Numbered from the stretch's first letter, positions 54,226-63,863 are shown. The stretch is DNA of 64,000 bases from CAVYUC01 sp963771595 (GCA_963771595.1 CAVYUC010000017.1:1-64000); one strand, 5' to 3'. The notes: generated from the letters alone by a model not told the origin. Made by a program: numbers and translations.

Positions 54226-55446
54226 TTAAAAGTAGTAACCGATATTTATATTAAACCGCCTGTTCCAATCCGGGTCTTCAACTCCTGATCCCAAACCTTT
54301 TCCAAAAGAGCTTGTCAACCAGGGCTGATTTTTTCCCATTGCATAATCAACGTACGTGTAAACTGCTCCCGCACTAATTAAAAATCCGGGAATAAGATGC
54401 TGGGTATCGTAAAATTCTTTGTTTACTTTGTCAATCATCGTGTAGTCAACGTAGGTTTGCACACTTGTTACCGGCCCAAAATCAACCGGAATGGTGTATG
54501 CCAGCCCCACAACGTACATATTTGCCTGGGTTGCAACACCGCCGGTATATCCGTCGCCACCAAAATATTCATAACCGTATGCTCCCATTTGCAGCACATC
54601 CAGTTCCTGTCCGTCATCTGATTTTGCCTTGTAATTATAATTAATGTATTCAGCTTTCAGATTAAATTTACCAAAAGTACCCACTACATGTCCGGCAAAG
54701 GCAGTTCCAATCTCACTCTCCTCCAGTACTGAATTGTAAATACCACCAATCTGAGCAGAAGCTCCAACTTCCCATCCTTCAACAATATCATACGCTACAC
54801 GTGCATTAAACTGATCAAGTTCACGTAAACTTGCCGAGGCAGAAATAATTTCACCGTTATCTGCCACATAAGCTCCGGTTCCGGGTAAAATATCATACGA
54901 ATACCGGCCAGAACCGGCATTTCCAAATGTTACATCCCCGCCGAATTTTGGTCCCTCGGGTTCTGCCTGCCGGAAATAGGAAAGATTTATTTCGAGTTGA
55001 TCAGTTGGAGTGATATCAAAATTGATTCCCATGTCATAGTCATCTTCCAGCCCAACATAATAAGGTCCCTGAAACCACCAGGAATGGGAAGCATAGGGTG
55101 TAATACCGAAAGGCACCTGTGTTACGCCCAATTCCATGTAAACATTATCTGAAAAAGCATACCCCAAAAAACCGTGGTGAATAAAATGGCTACCGAATGT
55201 GGGATAGAAACGATATTCGAAACTTAAATCGATACCAGAAACAGAGCCATCTACATTTAACCGCCAGGTATCCCAAGTAAATTGAGTATTCAGCTTGTTA
55301 GCCGGATTTTCGTAGTTGGTTGAAAGCAGATTAAAGCGCATGGCTCCCCCAAATTCGAAGCCATCTTCTTTTTCTTCTTCCTGGCCAAAAACCACGCAAC
55401 TTGAAAATAAAAGTGTAATGAATAGTAATTTCTGTTTTAAAAACAT
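54226..55446 (-). CDS. Outer-membrane beta-barrel protein, first gene of the betaine operon
   Basis: 406 residues with a signal peptide ending SCVVFGQ. It reads as a porin: alternating strands (GGAMRFNLLSTNYEN, VDLSFEYRFYPTFG-like), many aromatic residues and a C-terminal strand NRRFNINIGYYF ending in phenylalanine. The acidic stretch after the signal (EEEKEDG) is common in Bacteroidota porins. Its 19-bp gap to the transporter ATPase suggests it carries the same substrate across the outer membrane. That role is inference from position. Confidence 0.82.
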   Translation of the reverse strand: MFLKQKLLFITLLFSSCVVFGQEEEKEDGFEFGGAMRFNLLSTNYENPANKLNTQFTWDTWRLNVDGSVSGIDLSFEYRFYPTFGSHFIHHGFLGYAFSDNVYMELGVTQVPFGITPYASHSWWFQGPYYVGLEDDYDMGINFDITPTDQLEINLSYFRQAEPEGPKFGGDVTFGNAGSGRYSYDILPGTGAYVADNGEIISASASLRELDQFNARVAYDIVEGWEVGASAQIGGIYNSVLEESEIGTAFAGHVVGTFGKFNLKAEYINYNYKAKSDDGQELDVLQMGAYGYEYFGGDGYTGGVATQANMYVVGLAYTIPVDFGPVTSVQTYVDYTMIDKVNKEFYDTQHLIPGFLISAGAVYTYVDYAMGKNQPWLTSSFGKGLGSGVEDPDWNRRFNINIGYYF

Positions 55447-56267
55447 AAAAAGTTAGATTTAAAAAATTACTTAAATAGTTGTAATGTTGCCATTTTAAAT
55501 AGCAACACCTTCTGTTTTTAAATAGTTTGTATTAATTAACAACGAACAAACACGCTAAATATCAAAGCGAAACACAACCAGTGAATTTCCGGTTGATAAA
55601 AACTCAGATTCGAATTTGTCGGTATTTACTGACTCTTTCGTACTACAAAAAATCATAATTTGCTGCGAATAAACCGAAAACAATATGGACAACAAAATTT
55701 ACCGGCATCTTTTTGTGAATATCCGAATATCGTAACCATCAAATAACATTAACAACTTTTTTAAAACAAAAAGTAAGTTGCAGTCCTTATTAATAAGGAG
55801 ACTATGTTATTGATTTTGAGATGTAAAAAAAAATAAATCCTTTTTCAAACCAACGAAAAAGCTCGAAAATTCATTTTGAAAATTCTTTTTTTTGCATTGG
55901 ATTGCACTTCTTTTAATAATTTTCCATCGTGCCCGGCGATTGTTTGGGAAATATTTTAATGGAAGCTTATATGCGTGATGGCATATTATTTCAGCGTCAG
56001 TATGTTATTTCATATATTGTGCTGTTTTACTGCGATGCTGCTTAATATGGACGTGATATCAGCCTTTAAAATTTATCGAAAAGGAAATGCTGGAAAATAA
56101 ACGCAACTCATCCAGCTCATTAATCAGGTCCGGTTAAATGAAGCCCCTCGAGTTGGAGTTAAGGAATGGATCGATCTAAATGAATATATCATCAGCCTTT
56201 GGGTAAAAAACTTAAAACCCAAAAGAAAAAAGATAATGTTGAAGTTAATCCGCAATAAATTATCCCA
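55447..56267. other. Long intergenic region with a perfect palindrome and a possible gene remnant
   Basis: About 820 bp. TCCTTATTAATAAGGA (55784-55799) is a perfect 16-bp palindrome, 340 bp upstream of the porin gene, a possible operator. From 56101 to 56271 a plus-strand frame without an ATG start reads QLIQLINQVRLNEAPRVG and later KNLKPKRKKI, which looks protein-like but has a stop directly upstream, so it may be the end of a decayed gene. Nothing else is seen. Confidence 0.45.
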
Positions 56268-58040
56268 TTAGTTCACAAAAATATCGTAAGGCAATCTAGC
56301 ATATACCCCCTTCATTTGCGTTGCTTTTTTGAAGAATTCATAGAACCTGTATTTGTCACCCAATTCGTTTTGCAGAATTTTAGCTTTAATTTTATTGGGC
56401 CCGCTTTTAAACAATTCTTCAAATGGATCGGGTAAATCCGGCAACGAAACGGTGCGATATCCTTCCAGACCTTCGATTTCGGCTGCCAGATTTATTGCAT
56501 CCTGAATGCCGCCAAATTCATCAATTAAACCATTTTCGATAGCATTTTCGCCGCTCCAAACCCGGCCCTGGCCAATTTCATCCACCTGCTCCTTTGTCAT
56601 TCCCCGGCCTTCGGCAACATGTGAAATAAAAATATCATAACCTTCTTCAATATTTTGCTGCATCAGTTCCCGCTCGTATTCTGTCATTGGGCGGGTTAAC
56701 GAAAGCAGGTCGGAGTTTTTATTTGTTTTTACCACATCGGTAGTAATACCGATTTTATCTTTCATTAATTCACCAAAATTCGGGATAATGCCAAAAATTC
56801 CGATAGACCCTGTAATGGTATTGGGTTGTGCCACAATTTTATCTGCCGGGCACGAAATGTAATAACCGCCGGAAGCGGCCACATCGCCAAAGGAAACCAC
56901 CAGCGTTTTTTCTTCGGCAGCCAGTTTTACTTCGCGCCAGATAACTTCGGAGTCGAAAACACTTCCACCGGGAGAATTTACCCGCAAGACAATAGCTTTA
57001 TAGCTGCTGTCGAGCCGTACCTTGCGGATTTCGCGTCCCAGTTCTTCACCGATAATTCCTGAACCGCCCATGGGCATACCAATATCGCCGCTGGCATAGA
57101 TTACTGCAATTTTATTTCGGCTGAATTTCTTATTGTATCCTTTTACCTCGGCATTTGCATAATCCGAAACTTCCACCACAGGTATACCTTCCTTTTCACT
57201 TGTTCCTGTAATCTCACGCAGATCGGCTAAAACTTCATCTTTGTATAATGAAGCATCCACCAAACCTGCATTTACCAGTTCATCTCCTTTTTTGAAAGTT
57301 TGAACATGATCGGCCATTTCGTTTAATTCTTCAACAGGAATATTACGGGTTGCTGAAACTCCATCCAGCATGTGATTCCACAAACTGTTCATATAAACCA
57401 ACTGTTGCTGGCGGTTTTCTTCGCTCATGTGGTCAAGCATAAAAGGCTCCACTGCTGCCTTGAATTTTCCATGCCGGATAATCTGGGCTTCAACACCTAT
57501 TTTATCGAGCATATTTTTATAGAACATCATTTCGCCTCCCAGTCCCCGAAAATCAACCGAACCCATTGGATGAACCACAATTTTGTCGGCTACGGTTGCG
57601 AGGTAATAGGATTTCTGATCGTACATATTACCGTATGCATACACTGGTTTATCGCTGTTCTCCTTAAATTGAATCAGCATGTTGCGGATTTCTTCCACCG
57701 ATGCCATGCCGCCGTTTGTCAGCGATAATTTCAGGTAAACACATTTAATACGATCGTCGTAAACTGCTTTCTCAAGTGACTCCTGAATTTCGTCCAGCCC
57801 AATGGTTTTTACCCGGCTAAGTCCCGGCAAATCCAAATCTTCGAATGGATCATTAGGCGACCGGTCAACAATCATGTGTTCGAGATTAATAACCAGCATA
57901 GAATTATTTTTAACCGAAACCTGTTTTTCCGCCGAAGATATTATGGCCCCAATAACCATAAAAAACAGAATAAAGCCAATAATGGAGATGACTATAATTC
58001 CGGTAACAGTAGCTAAAACATACTTGAAAAATTGTTTCAT
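56268..58040 (-). CDS. sppA: Signal peptide peptidase SppA, 67-kDa type
   Basis: 590 residues. One N-terminal membrane helix and two tandem protease-fold domains. The catalytic lysine is in RHGKFKAAVEPF of the first domain and the serine in VAASGGYYISCPAD of the second; TITGSIGIFG and RVNSPGGSVFDSEV are typical. It degrades left-over signal peptides at the inner membrane. Its end lies next to the intergenic remnant; its start faces folK with 83 bp between. Confidence 0.95.
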   Translation of the reverse strand: MKQFFKYVLATVTGIIVISIIGFILFFMVIGAIISSAEKQVSVKNNSMLVINLEHMIVDRSPNDPFEDLDLPGLSRVKTIGLDEIQESLEKAVYDDRIKCVYLKLSLTNGGMASVEEIRNMLIQFKENSDKPVYAYGNMYDQKSYYLATVADKIVVHPMGSVDFRGLGGEMMFYKNMLDKIGVEAQIIRHGKFKAAVEPFMLDHMSEENRQQQLVYMNSLWNHMLDGVSATRNIPVEELNEMADHVQTFKKGDELVNAGLVDASLYKDEVLADLREITGTSEKEGIPVVEVSDYANAEVKGYNKKFSRNKIAVIYASGDIGMPMGGSGIIGEELGREIRKVRLDSSYKAIVLRVNSPGGSVFDSEVIWREVKLAAEEKTLVVSFGDVAASGGYYISCPADKIVAQPNTITGSIGIFGIIPNFGELMKDKIGITTDVVKTNKNSDLLSLTRPMTEYERELMQQNIEEGYDIFISHVAEGRGMTKEQVDEIGQGRVWSGENAIENGLIDEFGGIQDAINLAAEIEGLEGYRTVSLPDLPDPFEELFKSGPNKIKAKILQNELGDKYRFYEFFKKATQMKGVYARLPYDIFVN

Positions 58041-58123
58041 ATCAGCAATATTTTTGTTTTTGTTAACTTTAATCCCTAATGAATTGGTAAACGGTTATAA
58101 AAAGAATTACAAATATACATTCA

Positions 58124-58609
58124 ATGCACAAGGTTTTTTTAGGAATAGGGGGAAATATCGGGAATAAAAATGAAAACTTCAGGAAAGTTTATGAATTAAT
58201 AGATGCAGAGATAGGAAAAATAGTATGTTCTTCCTCCATTTATGAATCACCCCCATGGGGATTTCATGCCGAAGAATATTTCTGGAACCAGGTGCTTCAA
58301 ACCGAAACTAAATTGAGTGCCCCGGAAGTTTTGGATAAAATCAGGAACATCGAAAATTCTTTTGGCCGCGAAAGAAAGAGCAACACCTACACTTCGAGGG
58401 AAATGGACATTGACATTTTGTATTATGACGATATTTTTCTGGAAACCGATGAGCTGATAATTCCGCATCCACGCATTCACCAGCGTATGTTTGTGCTGGT
58501 TCCGCTGGCAGAAATTGCCCCTGATTTTAAACATCCGCTGCTGCGGTTAACCAGTCTGCAAATGCTCGAAAACTGCAAAGACGAATCGGTTTTGAAAAAA
58601 ATAAACTAG
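58124..58609 (+). CDS. folK: Hydroxymethyldihydropterin pyrophosphokinase
   Basis: 161 residues. It transfers pyrophosphate from ATP to the pterin in folate synthesis. Motifs are FLGIGGNIGNKNENF, SSIYESPPWGF, FGRERKSNTYTSREMDIDIL and IPHPRIHQRMFVLVPLAEIAP. Length is normal. It diverges from sppA. Confidence 0.95.
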   Translation: MHKVFLGIGGNIGNKNENFRKVYELIDAEIGKIVCSSSIYESPPWGFHAEEYFWNQVLQTETKLSAPEVLDKIRNIENSFGRERKSNTYTSREMDIDILYYDDIFLETDELIIPHPRIHQRMFVLVPLAEIAPDFKHPLLRLTSLQMLENCKDESVLKKIN

Positions 58610-58746
58610 TTAATTTTTTAATAAATCAAAGAATAAACTAGTTAGTGCGGTTTTTAAGGAATAAAAAAAAGAATCTTAGCCGTTCAACTATTTCAAATAC
58701 CGCTTCACTTTTATACCTTTCGGATAAATTTTTACAAATAATTCGA

Positions 58747-60144
58747 ATGATATACATCGACAATAACCTCAACCCTGAAAACCTGGAAAAGAAACTACAG
58801 TTATTTTGGGAACTATCAGGAGAAAAAATAAAATCCATCGATAAAAGTTATAATGCATCAAAAGGTTCGCCTGTATTCACGGTTGACGGCAGATATACCA
58901 CCCGCGGCTGGACGGAATGGACACAGGGGTTCCGGTTTGGTTCATCAGTTTTGCAGTATGATGCTACCGGCGAAAGTTATTTTTTGGAATCGGGGCGCAA
59001 AAATATAGTGGATAAAATGGCTCCGCACATCAGCCATTCCGGTGTACACGACCACGGATTTAACAATTTAAGTACCTACGGCAACCTGCTACGCTTGATG
59101 AACGAAGGCAAAATTCCGTTCAACGAGTGGGAACAGCATTTTTACGAATTGGCGGTAAAAATATCGGGTGCGGTGCAGGCCAGCCGCTGGACACCAATTA
59201 AAGACGGGGGTTTTATCTATTCCTTCAACGGACCGCATTCATTATTTGTAGATACTATCCGATCGGTGCGGATTTTAATGGTCAGCCATTTACTCGGCCA
59301 TGAATTGCAGGGCGAAGGCGATGTAAAATTTTCTCTCCTGAAAAGAGCCATTCAACACATATCGGCTACAGCAAAGTATTCGGTTTTTTATGGCGAAGGC
59401 CGCGATAGTTACGATGTTTGGGGACGTACAGCACACGAAAGTATTTTTAATGTGAATGACGGGAATTTCCGCTGCCCGAATTCCCAGCAGGGCTATACCG
59501 GATTTTCAACCTGGACCCGCGGACTGGCCTGGGCAATGCTTGGATTTGCCGAAGAACTTGAACTGCTGCAAATGCTCCCTGAAGAAGAATTAAATACTAT
59601 GGGTGGAAAGGCTGAAATTGAAAAATTGATGCAAAAAGCAGCACTGGCGACCTGCGATTTTTATATTGAAAACACACCAACCGATGGAATTCCGTACTGG
59701 GATACCGGCGCTCCAAACCTGCACCGGCTAGGCGACTACCTTAAAAAACCTGCCGATCCGTTCAATAACTTTGAACCGGTGGACAGCTCGGCGGCAACAA
59801 TTGGTGCACAGGGATTGCTTCGCCTTGGAAATTATTTAACAGAAAACGGAAAGAATGAGGTCGGTAACAAATACCGGCAGGCCGGATTAACGATCATGAA
59901 TTCGCTGCTGGATTACCCGTATCTGAGTACCAATCCGCAACATCAGGGATTGATTTTACACAGCATTTACCATCAACCCAATGGTTGGGACAATGTACCC
60001 GTGGGGCAAAAAATTGCCTGCGGCGAATCATCCATGTGGGGCGATTACCACGCCCGTGAAGCTGCGCTCTGGTTGCAGCGTATTATAAATAATGAAAAGT
60101 ATTACACTTTTTTTGGAAGCCTCACCCCGGCACTCTTCAATTAA
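58747..60144 (+). CDS. GH88-type unsaturated glucuronyl hydrolase
   Basis: About 465 residues from the ATG at 58747; the longer frame to 58645 adds residues with no homology. The (alpha/alpha)6 barrel carries the two conserved aspartates of the family, in GVHDHGFNNLSTYGN and SLFVDTIRSVRIL. WTRGLAWAMLGFAEE and DGIPYWDTGAPN are also typical. These enzymes hydrate unsaturated uronic sugars released by polysaccharide lyases. No signal peptide is seen, so it is cytoplasmic. It leads a catabolic cluster that continues to the window end. Confidence 0.9.
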   Translation: MIYIDNNLNPENLEKKLQLFWELSGEKIKSIDKSYNASKGSPVFTVDGRYTTRGWTEWTQGFRFGSSVLQYDATGESYFLESGRKNIVDKMAPHISHSGVHDHGFNNLSTYGNLLRLMNEGKIPFNEWEQHFYELAVKISGAVQASRWTPIKDGGFIYSFNGPHSLFVDTIRSVRILMVSHLLGHELQGEGDVKFSLLKRAIQHISATAKYSVFYGEGRDSYDVWGRTAHESIFNVNDGNFRCPNSQQGYTGFSTWTRGLAWAMLGFAEELELLQMLPEEELNTMGGKAEIEKLMQKAALATCDFYIENTPTDGIPYWDTGAPNLHRLGDYLKKPADPFNNFEPVDSSAATIGAQGLLRLGNYLTENGKNEVGNKYRQAGLTIMNSLLDYPYLSTNPQHQGLILHSIYHQPNGWDNVPVGQKIACGESSMWGDYHAREAALWLQRIINNEKYYTFFGSLTPALFN

Positions 60145-60212
60145 AAAGGTTCTGGAAATGAGTGAATTTCAAATAAAAGAAGTTTGATTAAATTTGCTAA
60201 AAAAGAAATGCT

Positions 60213-60446
60213 ATGAATATTCAGACAGAGAAATTGGACTTGATTCAATGGATCTCAAACCTTAATGATAAATCGATAATAGAAAAACTTCGTGACATCA
60301 AAAACAGTTATACCCATTCAAAAGATTGGTGGGCAGAATTAAAAGAGGAAGAACTTGAATCCATTAAACGAGGTTTAAAAGATATGGATGAAGGAAAAGT
60401 TCATTCTCACGATACCGCGCGAAAACTCTATGGAAAGTACTTATAA
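60213..60446 (+). CDS. Antitoxin of a RelE/ParE-type toxin-antitoxin pair
   Basis: 77 residues, small and charged (LIQWISNLNDKSIIEKLRDI, WWAELKEEELESIKRGLKDM, HSHDTARKLYGKYL). This layout matches short addiction-module proteins that precede RelE/ParE toxins in Bacteroidota. It overlaps the toxin gene by 17 bp. DNA-binding is expected but no clear motif is visible. Confidence 0.75.
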   Translation: MNIQTEKLDLIQWISNLNDKSIIEKLRDIKNSYTHSKDWWAELKEEELESIKRGLKDMDEGKVHSHDTARKLYGKYL

Positions 60447-60738
60447 GCTTATTTGGTCGGATGAGGCATTGTCCAACCTGAAAAATATTTTGGTATATCT
60501 GGAGGAGAATTGGACACAAAAGGAGATTAAGAAATTTGCCGTTTTGCTCGACCGTCAATTAATTAGAATCCAGAATAATCCATTTCTGTTTGCCGAAAGC
60601 TCAAATCATTCACAAATAAGGAAGTCTGTTCTTACCAAACAGGTTTCAATCTATTATCGCATATCAGAAAATGAAATTCATTTAATTAGTTTATTTGATA
60701 ATCGACAAAATCCTGAAAAATTAAACCGATTGAAATGA
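60430..60738 (+). CDS. RelE/ParE-family toxin
   Basis: 102 residues from the ATG at 60430 (MESTYKLIWSDEALSNLKNIL), chosen because ParE/RelE folds start so; the frame is open to 60388. Typical features are YLEENWTQKEIKKFAVLLDR, LIRIQNNPFLFAESS, and the C-terminal strand SIYYRISENEIHLISLFDNRQ. Toxins of the family cut mRNA at ribosomes (RelE) or poison gyrase (ParE); which applies is not clear. It overlaps the isomerase gene by 4 bp, so it is part of the catabolic transcript. Confidence 0.85.
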   Translation: MESTYKLIWSDEALSNLKNILVYLEENWTQKEIKKFAVLLDRQLIRIQNNPFLFAESSNHSQIRKSVLTKQVSIYYRISENEIHLISLFDNRQNPEKLNRLK

Positions 60739-61565
60739 CAACGAAACTAACCGACTTTTCCAAACTCTGTATTCACACACTTACCACCAAACCCTGGAAC
60801 TTAAAGCAATGCGTTGAAAATTACAGCGCTGCCGGTATTCACGGAATCACCATTTGGCGAAACGTGCTGGAAGGACAGAATCTGAAAGAAGCGAAAACCC
60901 TTCTTGATGATTTCGGGATGAAGGTAGTTTCCATTTGCCGTGGCGGTTTTTTTCCTTCCACAGAAAAAAAATTACGTGACCTGGCTATCGATGATAATTT
61001 ATTGGCCATTGAACAGGCTGCCGGAGTGGGCGCTCCAATGATTGTCCTGGTTTGTGGTGCAGACGGAAGACAATCACTGGAGAAATCGAGAGAACAGATT
61101 AAAGAAGGGATTGAAAAAATATTGCCTGCAGCTAAAGCGGCCGACGTTAAACTTGCCATCGAACCACTGCACCCGATGTATGCCGGCGATCGTTCTGCCA
61201 TTAACACGCTGGCACAGGCCAACAAAATGGCGGAAGAAATCAACTCTGAATTTGCTGGTGTGGCTGTTGATGTGTACCATTTGTGGTGGGATGATACCCT
61301 GCAGCACGAAATAAAACGTTGTGGGGAAAACGGGAACCTGCTGGCTTTCCATGTGTGCGACTGGAATGTACCGACGGTTGATTTTTTAAATGACCGCGGA
61401 TTAATGGGTGACGGATGTATCAACGTGCCGCAAATCAGAGGCTGGGTGGAAGAAACCGGGTTCAGCGGCTGCAATGAGGTGGAAATTTTCTCTGACAAAT
61501 ACTGGGCAATGGATCAAAAAGAGTATCTTGGAAAAATTAAATATTCATACTTAAATTTTACCTGA
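60735..61565 (+). CDS. Sugar phosphate isomerase/epimerase-type TIM-barrel protein
   Basis: 276 residues of the xylose-isomerase-like (AP-endonuclease 2) fold. Metal-binding residues are visible in LAIEPLHPMYAGDRS, VAVDVYHLWWDDT, HVCDWNVPTVD and the C-terminal EVEIFSDKYWAMD. It would isomerise or epimerise a keto sugar or sugar acid. It lies between the toxin gene and a Gfo/Idh oxidoreductase gene, a common pairing for catabolism of uronic or inositol-like sugars. Confidence 0.88.
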   Translation: MTTKLTDFSKLCIHTLTTKPWNLKQCVENYSAAGIHGITIWRNVLEGQNLKEAKTLLDDFGMKVVSICRGGFFPSTEKKLRDLAIDDNLLAIEQAAGVGAPMIVLVCGADGRQSLEKSREQIKEGIEKILPAAKAADVKLAIEPLHPMYAGDRSAINTLAQANKMAEEINSEFAGVAVDVYHLWWDDTLQHEIKRCGENGNLLAFHVCDWNVPTVDFLNDRGLMGDGCINVPQIRGWVEETGFSGCNEVEIFSDKYWAMDQKEYLGKIKYSYLNFT

Positions 61566-61579
61566 AATGAACCGAATCA

Positions 61580-61715
61580 ACGTATTAGAAGCCCCTCCTG
61601 ACTTTCGGTAAAATCAAAAGAATGAATAAAAAATGAAGATATTCGATATGATAAATTTACAACGTTACAGTCCTGGCTCCTTCTCCCTCGGGGAAGGTTG
61701 GGATGGGACTTTTTA
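61580..61715. repeat. Intergenic hairpin repeat
   Basis: AAGCCCCTCCTGACTTTCGG (61590-61609) and CTTCTCCCTCGGGGAAGG (near 61681) are variants of repeats at 19325-19391 and 12016-12120. The frame of the next gene is open back into this repeat, which helps choose the ATG at 61725. Confidence 0.5.
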
Positions 61716-61724
61716 TATTTTATT

Positions 61725-62870
61725 ATGATACACAAAGTAGGAATAATAATGAACGGCGTAACCGGCCGGATGGGAACGAACCAGCACCTGATGCGTTCGA
61801 TAGTTGAAATTATCAAGCAGGGAGGCGTGCAGGTAAGTCCTTCTGAATTTATTATGCCCGACCCGGTTTTGGTGGGACGCAATGAAATCAAGCTAAAAAA
61901 GCTGGCCGAACTATCAGGAGTGGAAAAATGGACAACCGATTTGGAATCGGTAATGAACGATCTGGATTACCAGATTTATTTTGACGCGCAAACCACCGGC
62001 CGCCGCGCCGATGCTGTAATACAGGCCGCCAAAGCAGGCAAACATGTATATTGCGAGAAACCGGTAGCTACCGATACGGCAACTGCTTTGGAATTATACC
62101 GTGTGTGCGAAGAGGCAGGCGTTAAACATGGCGTCGTTCAGGATAAACTCTGGCTCCCCGGCTTGCTAAAACTCAAACGGCTGATGGAAAACGATTTCTT
62201 TGGGAAAATTCTTTCGGTGCGTGGTGAATTCGGTTACTGGGTATTCGAAGGCCACACGGTTGCAGCGCAGCGCCCAAGCTGGAATTACCGCAAGGAAGAC
62301 GACGGTGGAATTATTGTGGATATGTTGTGCCACTGGCGCTATGTTTTGGATAATCTTTTTGGCGAAGTGAAAGGCGTTTTCTGTCTTGGAGCAACGCATA
62401 TTCCTGAACGAATTGATGAACAATACCAACCTTACAAATGTACCGCCGACGATGCTGCTTACGCTACATTTGAATTGGAAGGTGGCGTGATTGCCCATTT
62501 CAATTCCTCATGGGTAACACGCGTGCGCCGCGATGATTTGCTGACATTGCATGTGGATGGAACAAAAGGCTCAGCCGTAGCCGGATTACGCGAATGCTGG
62601 ACACAGCATTACGGCAACACGCCAAAACCGGTCTGGAACCCGGATATTCCGCAGCCCATTAATTTTTATGAAGGCTGGAGCAAAGTTCCCGAGCAGGAAC
62701 ATTTCGATAATGCTTTTAAAGCCCAATGGGAATTGTTCCTGAAACATGTGGTAAAAGACGAACCATTCCGGTGGAATTTGCTGGAAGGCGCCAAAGGTGT
62801 TCAACTGGCCGAAAAAGGATTGGAAAGCTGGGCGAAGAAGATGTGGGTGGAAATCTCGGAGATTCAGTAG
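61725..62870 (+). CDS. Gfo/Idh/MocA-family NAD(P)-dependent oxidoreductase
   Basis: About 381 residues. The nucleotide loop GIIMNGVTGRMGTNQ begins the Rossmann domain; VYCEKPVATDTATA holds the catalytic lysine; VDMLCHWRYVLDNLFGEVKG and GVIAHFNSSW belong to the C-terminal domain. Such enzymes oxidise sugars or inositols. The ATG at 61725 (MIHKVGIIMNG) is preferred to 61698, which lies in a repeat. Substrate unknown; neighbours suggest uronic-acid-derived sugars. Confidence 0.92.
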   Translation: MIHKVGIIMNGVTGRMGTNQHLMRSIVEIIKQGGVQVSPSEFIMPDPVLVGRNEIKLKKLAELSGVEKWTTDLESVMNDLDYQIYFDAQTTGRRADAVIQAAKAGKHVYCEKPVATDTATALELYRVCEEAGVKHGVVQDKLWLPGLLKLKRLMENDFFGKILSVRGEFGYWVFEGHTVAAQRPSWNYRKEDDGGIIVDMLCHWRYVLDNLFGEVKGVFCLGATHIPERIDEQYQPYKCTADDAAYATFELEGGVIAHFNSSWVTRVRRDDLLTLHVDGTKGSAVAGLRECWTQHYGNTPKPVWNPDIPQPINFYEGWSKVPEQEHFDNAFKAQWELFLKHVVKDEPFRWNLLEGAKGVQLAEKGLESWAKKMWVEISEIQ

Positions 62871-62911
62871 GCAGTGATCAGTCGCAGTTGGCAGTATAAA
62901 AACAGATTGTC

Positions 62912-62987
62912 TGTCATTTCGAATGAAGAATGAATGAGAAATCTGCAACTAAAAAAGATTTCTCCTCACTTACTCGTCGAAATGACA
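62912..62987. repeat. Dispersed hairpin repeat with TGTCATTTCGA arms
   Basis: TGTCATTTCGA (62912-62922) and TCGAAATGACA (62977-62987) are inverted, with GAGAAATCT and AGATTTCTC inside forming a second stem. It is the same family as 14821-14895. The apparent N-terminal extension of the next gene is this repeat read as protein. Confidence 0.75.
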
Positions 62988-63004
62988 AGAAAATTGATAA
63001 AATA

Positions 63005-63775
63005 ATGAATAAAACAGCACTCATAACCGGAGGCTCACGTGGAATAGGTTTTGGAATTGCCCTTGAGTTGGCAAAAGCAGGATTTAGTCTTGCAATAAAT
63101 GGCGTGCGACAACAAGAAGCAGTTCAACCCATTCTGGACGGACTAAAAATGTTTGGCCACAAAGTAATTTATGCACAAGGTAACATTTCTAAAAAAGAGG
63201 ACAGGCAAAAAATCTTTGATGCAGTAATTTCTGAATTCGGCCATTTAAATGTTTTGGTGAATAATGCCGGAATTGCACCGCGCGAACGCAAGGACATTCT
63301 GGAAGCTACCGAAGATATTTTCGACGAAGTTTTGGAAACCAATCTGAAAGGACCCTATTTCCTGACGCAGCTTTTCGCCAACCACATGGTTCAGCAAAAA
63401 AGGGAGTATCCCGGTTTTTCATGTTGTATCATCAATGTTTCGTCGGTTTCTGCAACTGTAGCTTCCACAAACCGTGGGGAATATTGCATCTCCAAAGCCG
63501 GTATTGCCATGGCGACTAAGCTTTGGACAGCCCGGCTGGGAGAGTTTGAAATTCCGGTATATGAAATTCAACCCGGAGTTATAAAAACCGATATGACTTC
63601 AGCCGTAACCGAAAAATATGATCGTATGTTTGAGGAAGGTTTAACCATTCAAAAACGATGGGGGTTGCCGGTGGATGTTGGCAAAGTGGCTGCTGCAATG
63701 GCCACCGGAATGCTGCCCTACTCCACCGGCCAGGTGGTGATGGTGGATGGGGGAATGACCATTCAACGATTATAA
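63005..63775 (+). CDS. Short-chain dehydrogenase (3-ketoacyl-reductase type)
   Basis: About 256 residues from the ATG at 63005, which starts the conserved TALITGGSRGIGFGIA cofactor site; the longer frame from 62930 is repeat-derived. NNAGIAPRERKDI and the Ser-Tyr-Lys catalytic set (VSSVSATVASTNRGEYCISK) are present, with VDGGMTIQRL at the C-terminus. In this cluster it probably oxidises or reduces a sugar intermediate rather than making fatty acids. Confidence 0.92.
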   Translation: MNKTALITGGSRGIGFGIALELAKAGFSLAINGVRQQEAVQPILDGLKMFGHKVIYAQGNISKKEDRQKIFDAVISEFGHLNVLVNNAGIAPRERKDILEATEDIFDEVLETNLKGPYFLTQLFANHMVQQKREYPGFSCCIINVSSVSATVASTNRGEYCISKAGIAMATKLWTARLGEFEIPVYEIQPGVIKTDMTSAVTEKYDRMFEEGLTIQKRWGLPVDVGKVAAAMATGMLPYSTGQVVMVDGGMTIQRL

Positions 63776-63863
63776 AGAAGGCCCTCCTGACCTTCCGCCA
63801 ACTAGCTGAGAGGAGAAAGAATAAAAAACAAGACAATATTGAACTTCAATAAAACTAAATCGA

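Noticed and set aside
62930..63004. N-terminal extension of the SDR protein
   Set aside because: It translates the TGTCATTTCGA repeat; the cofactor motif starts just after 63005.
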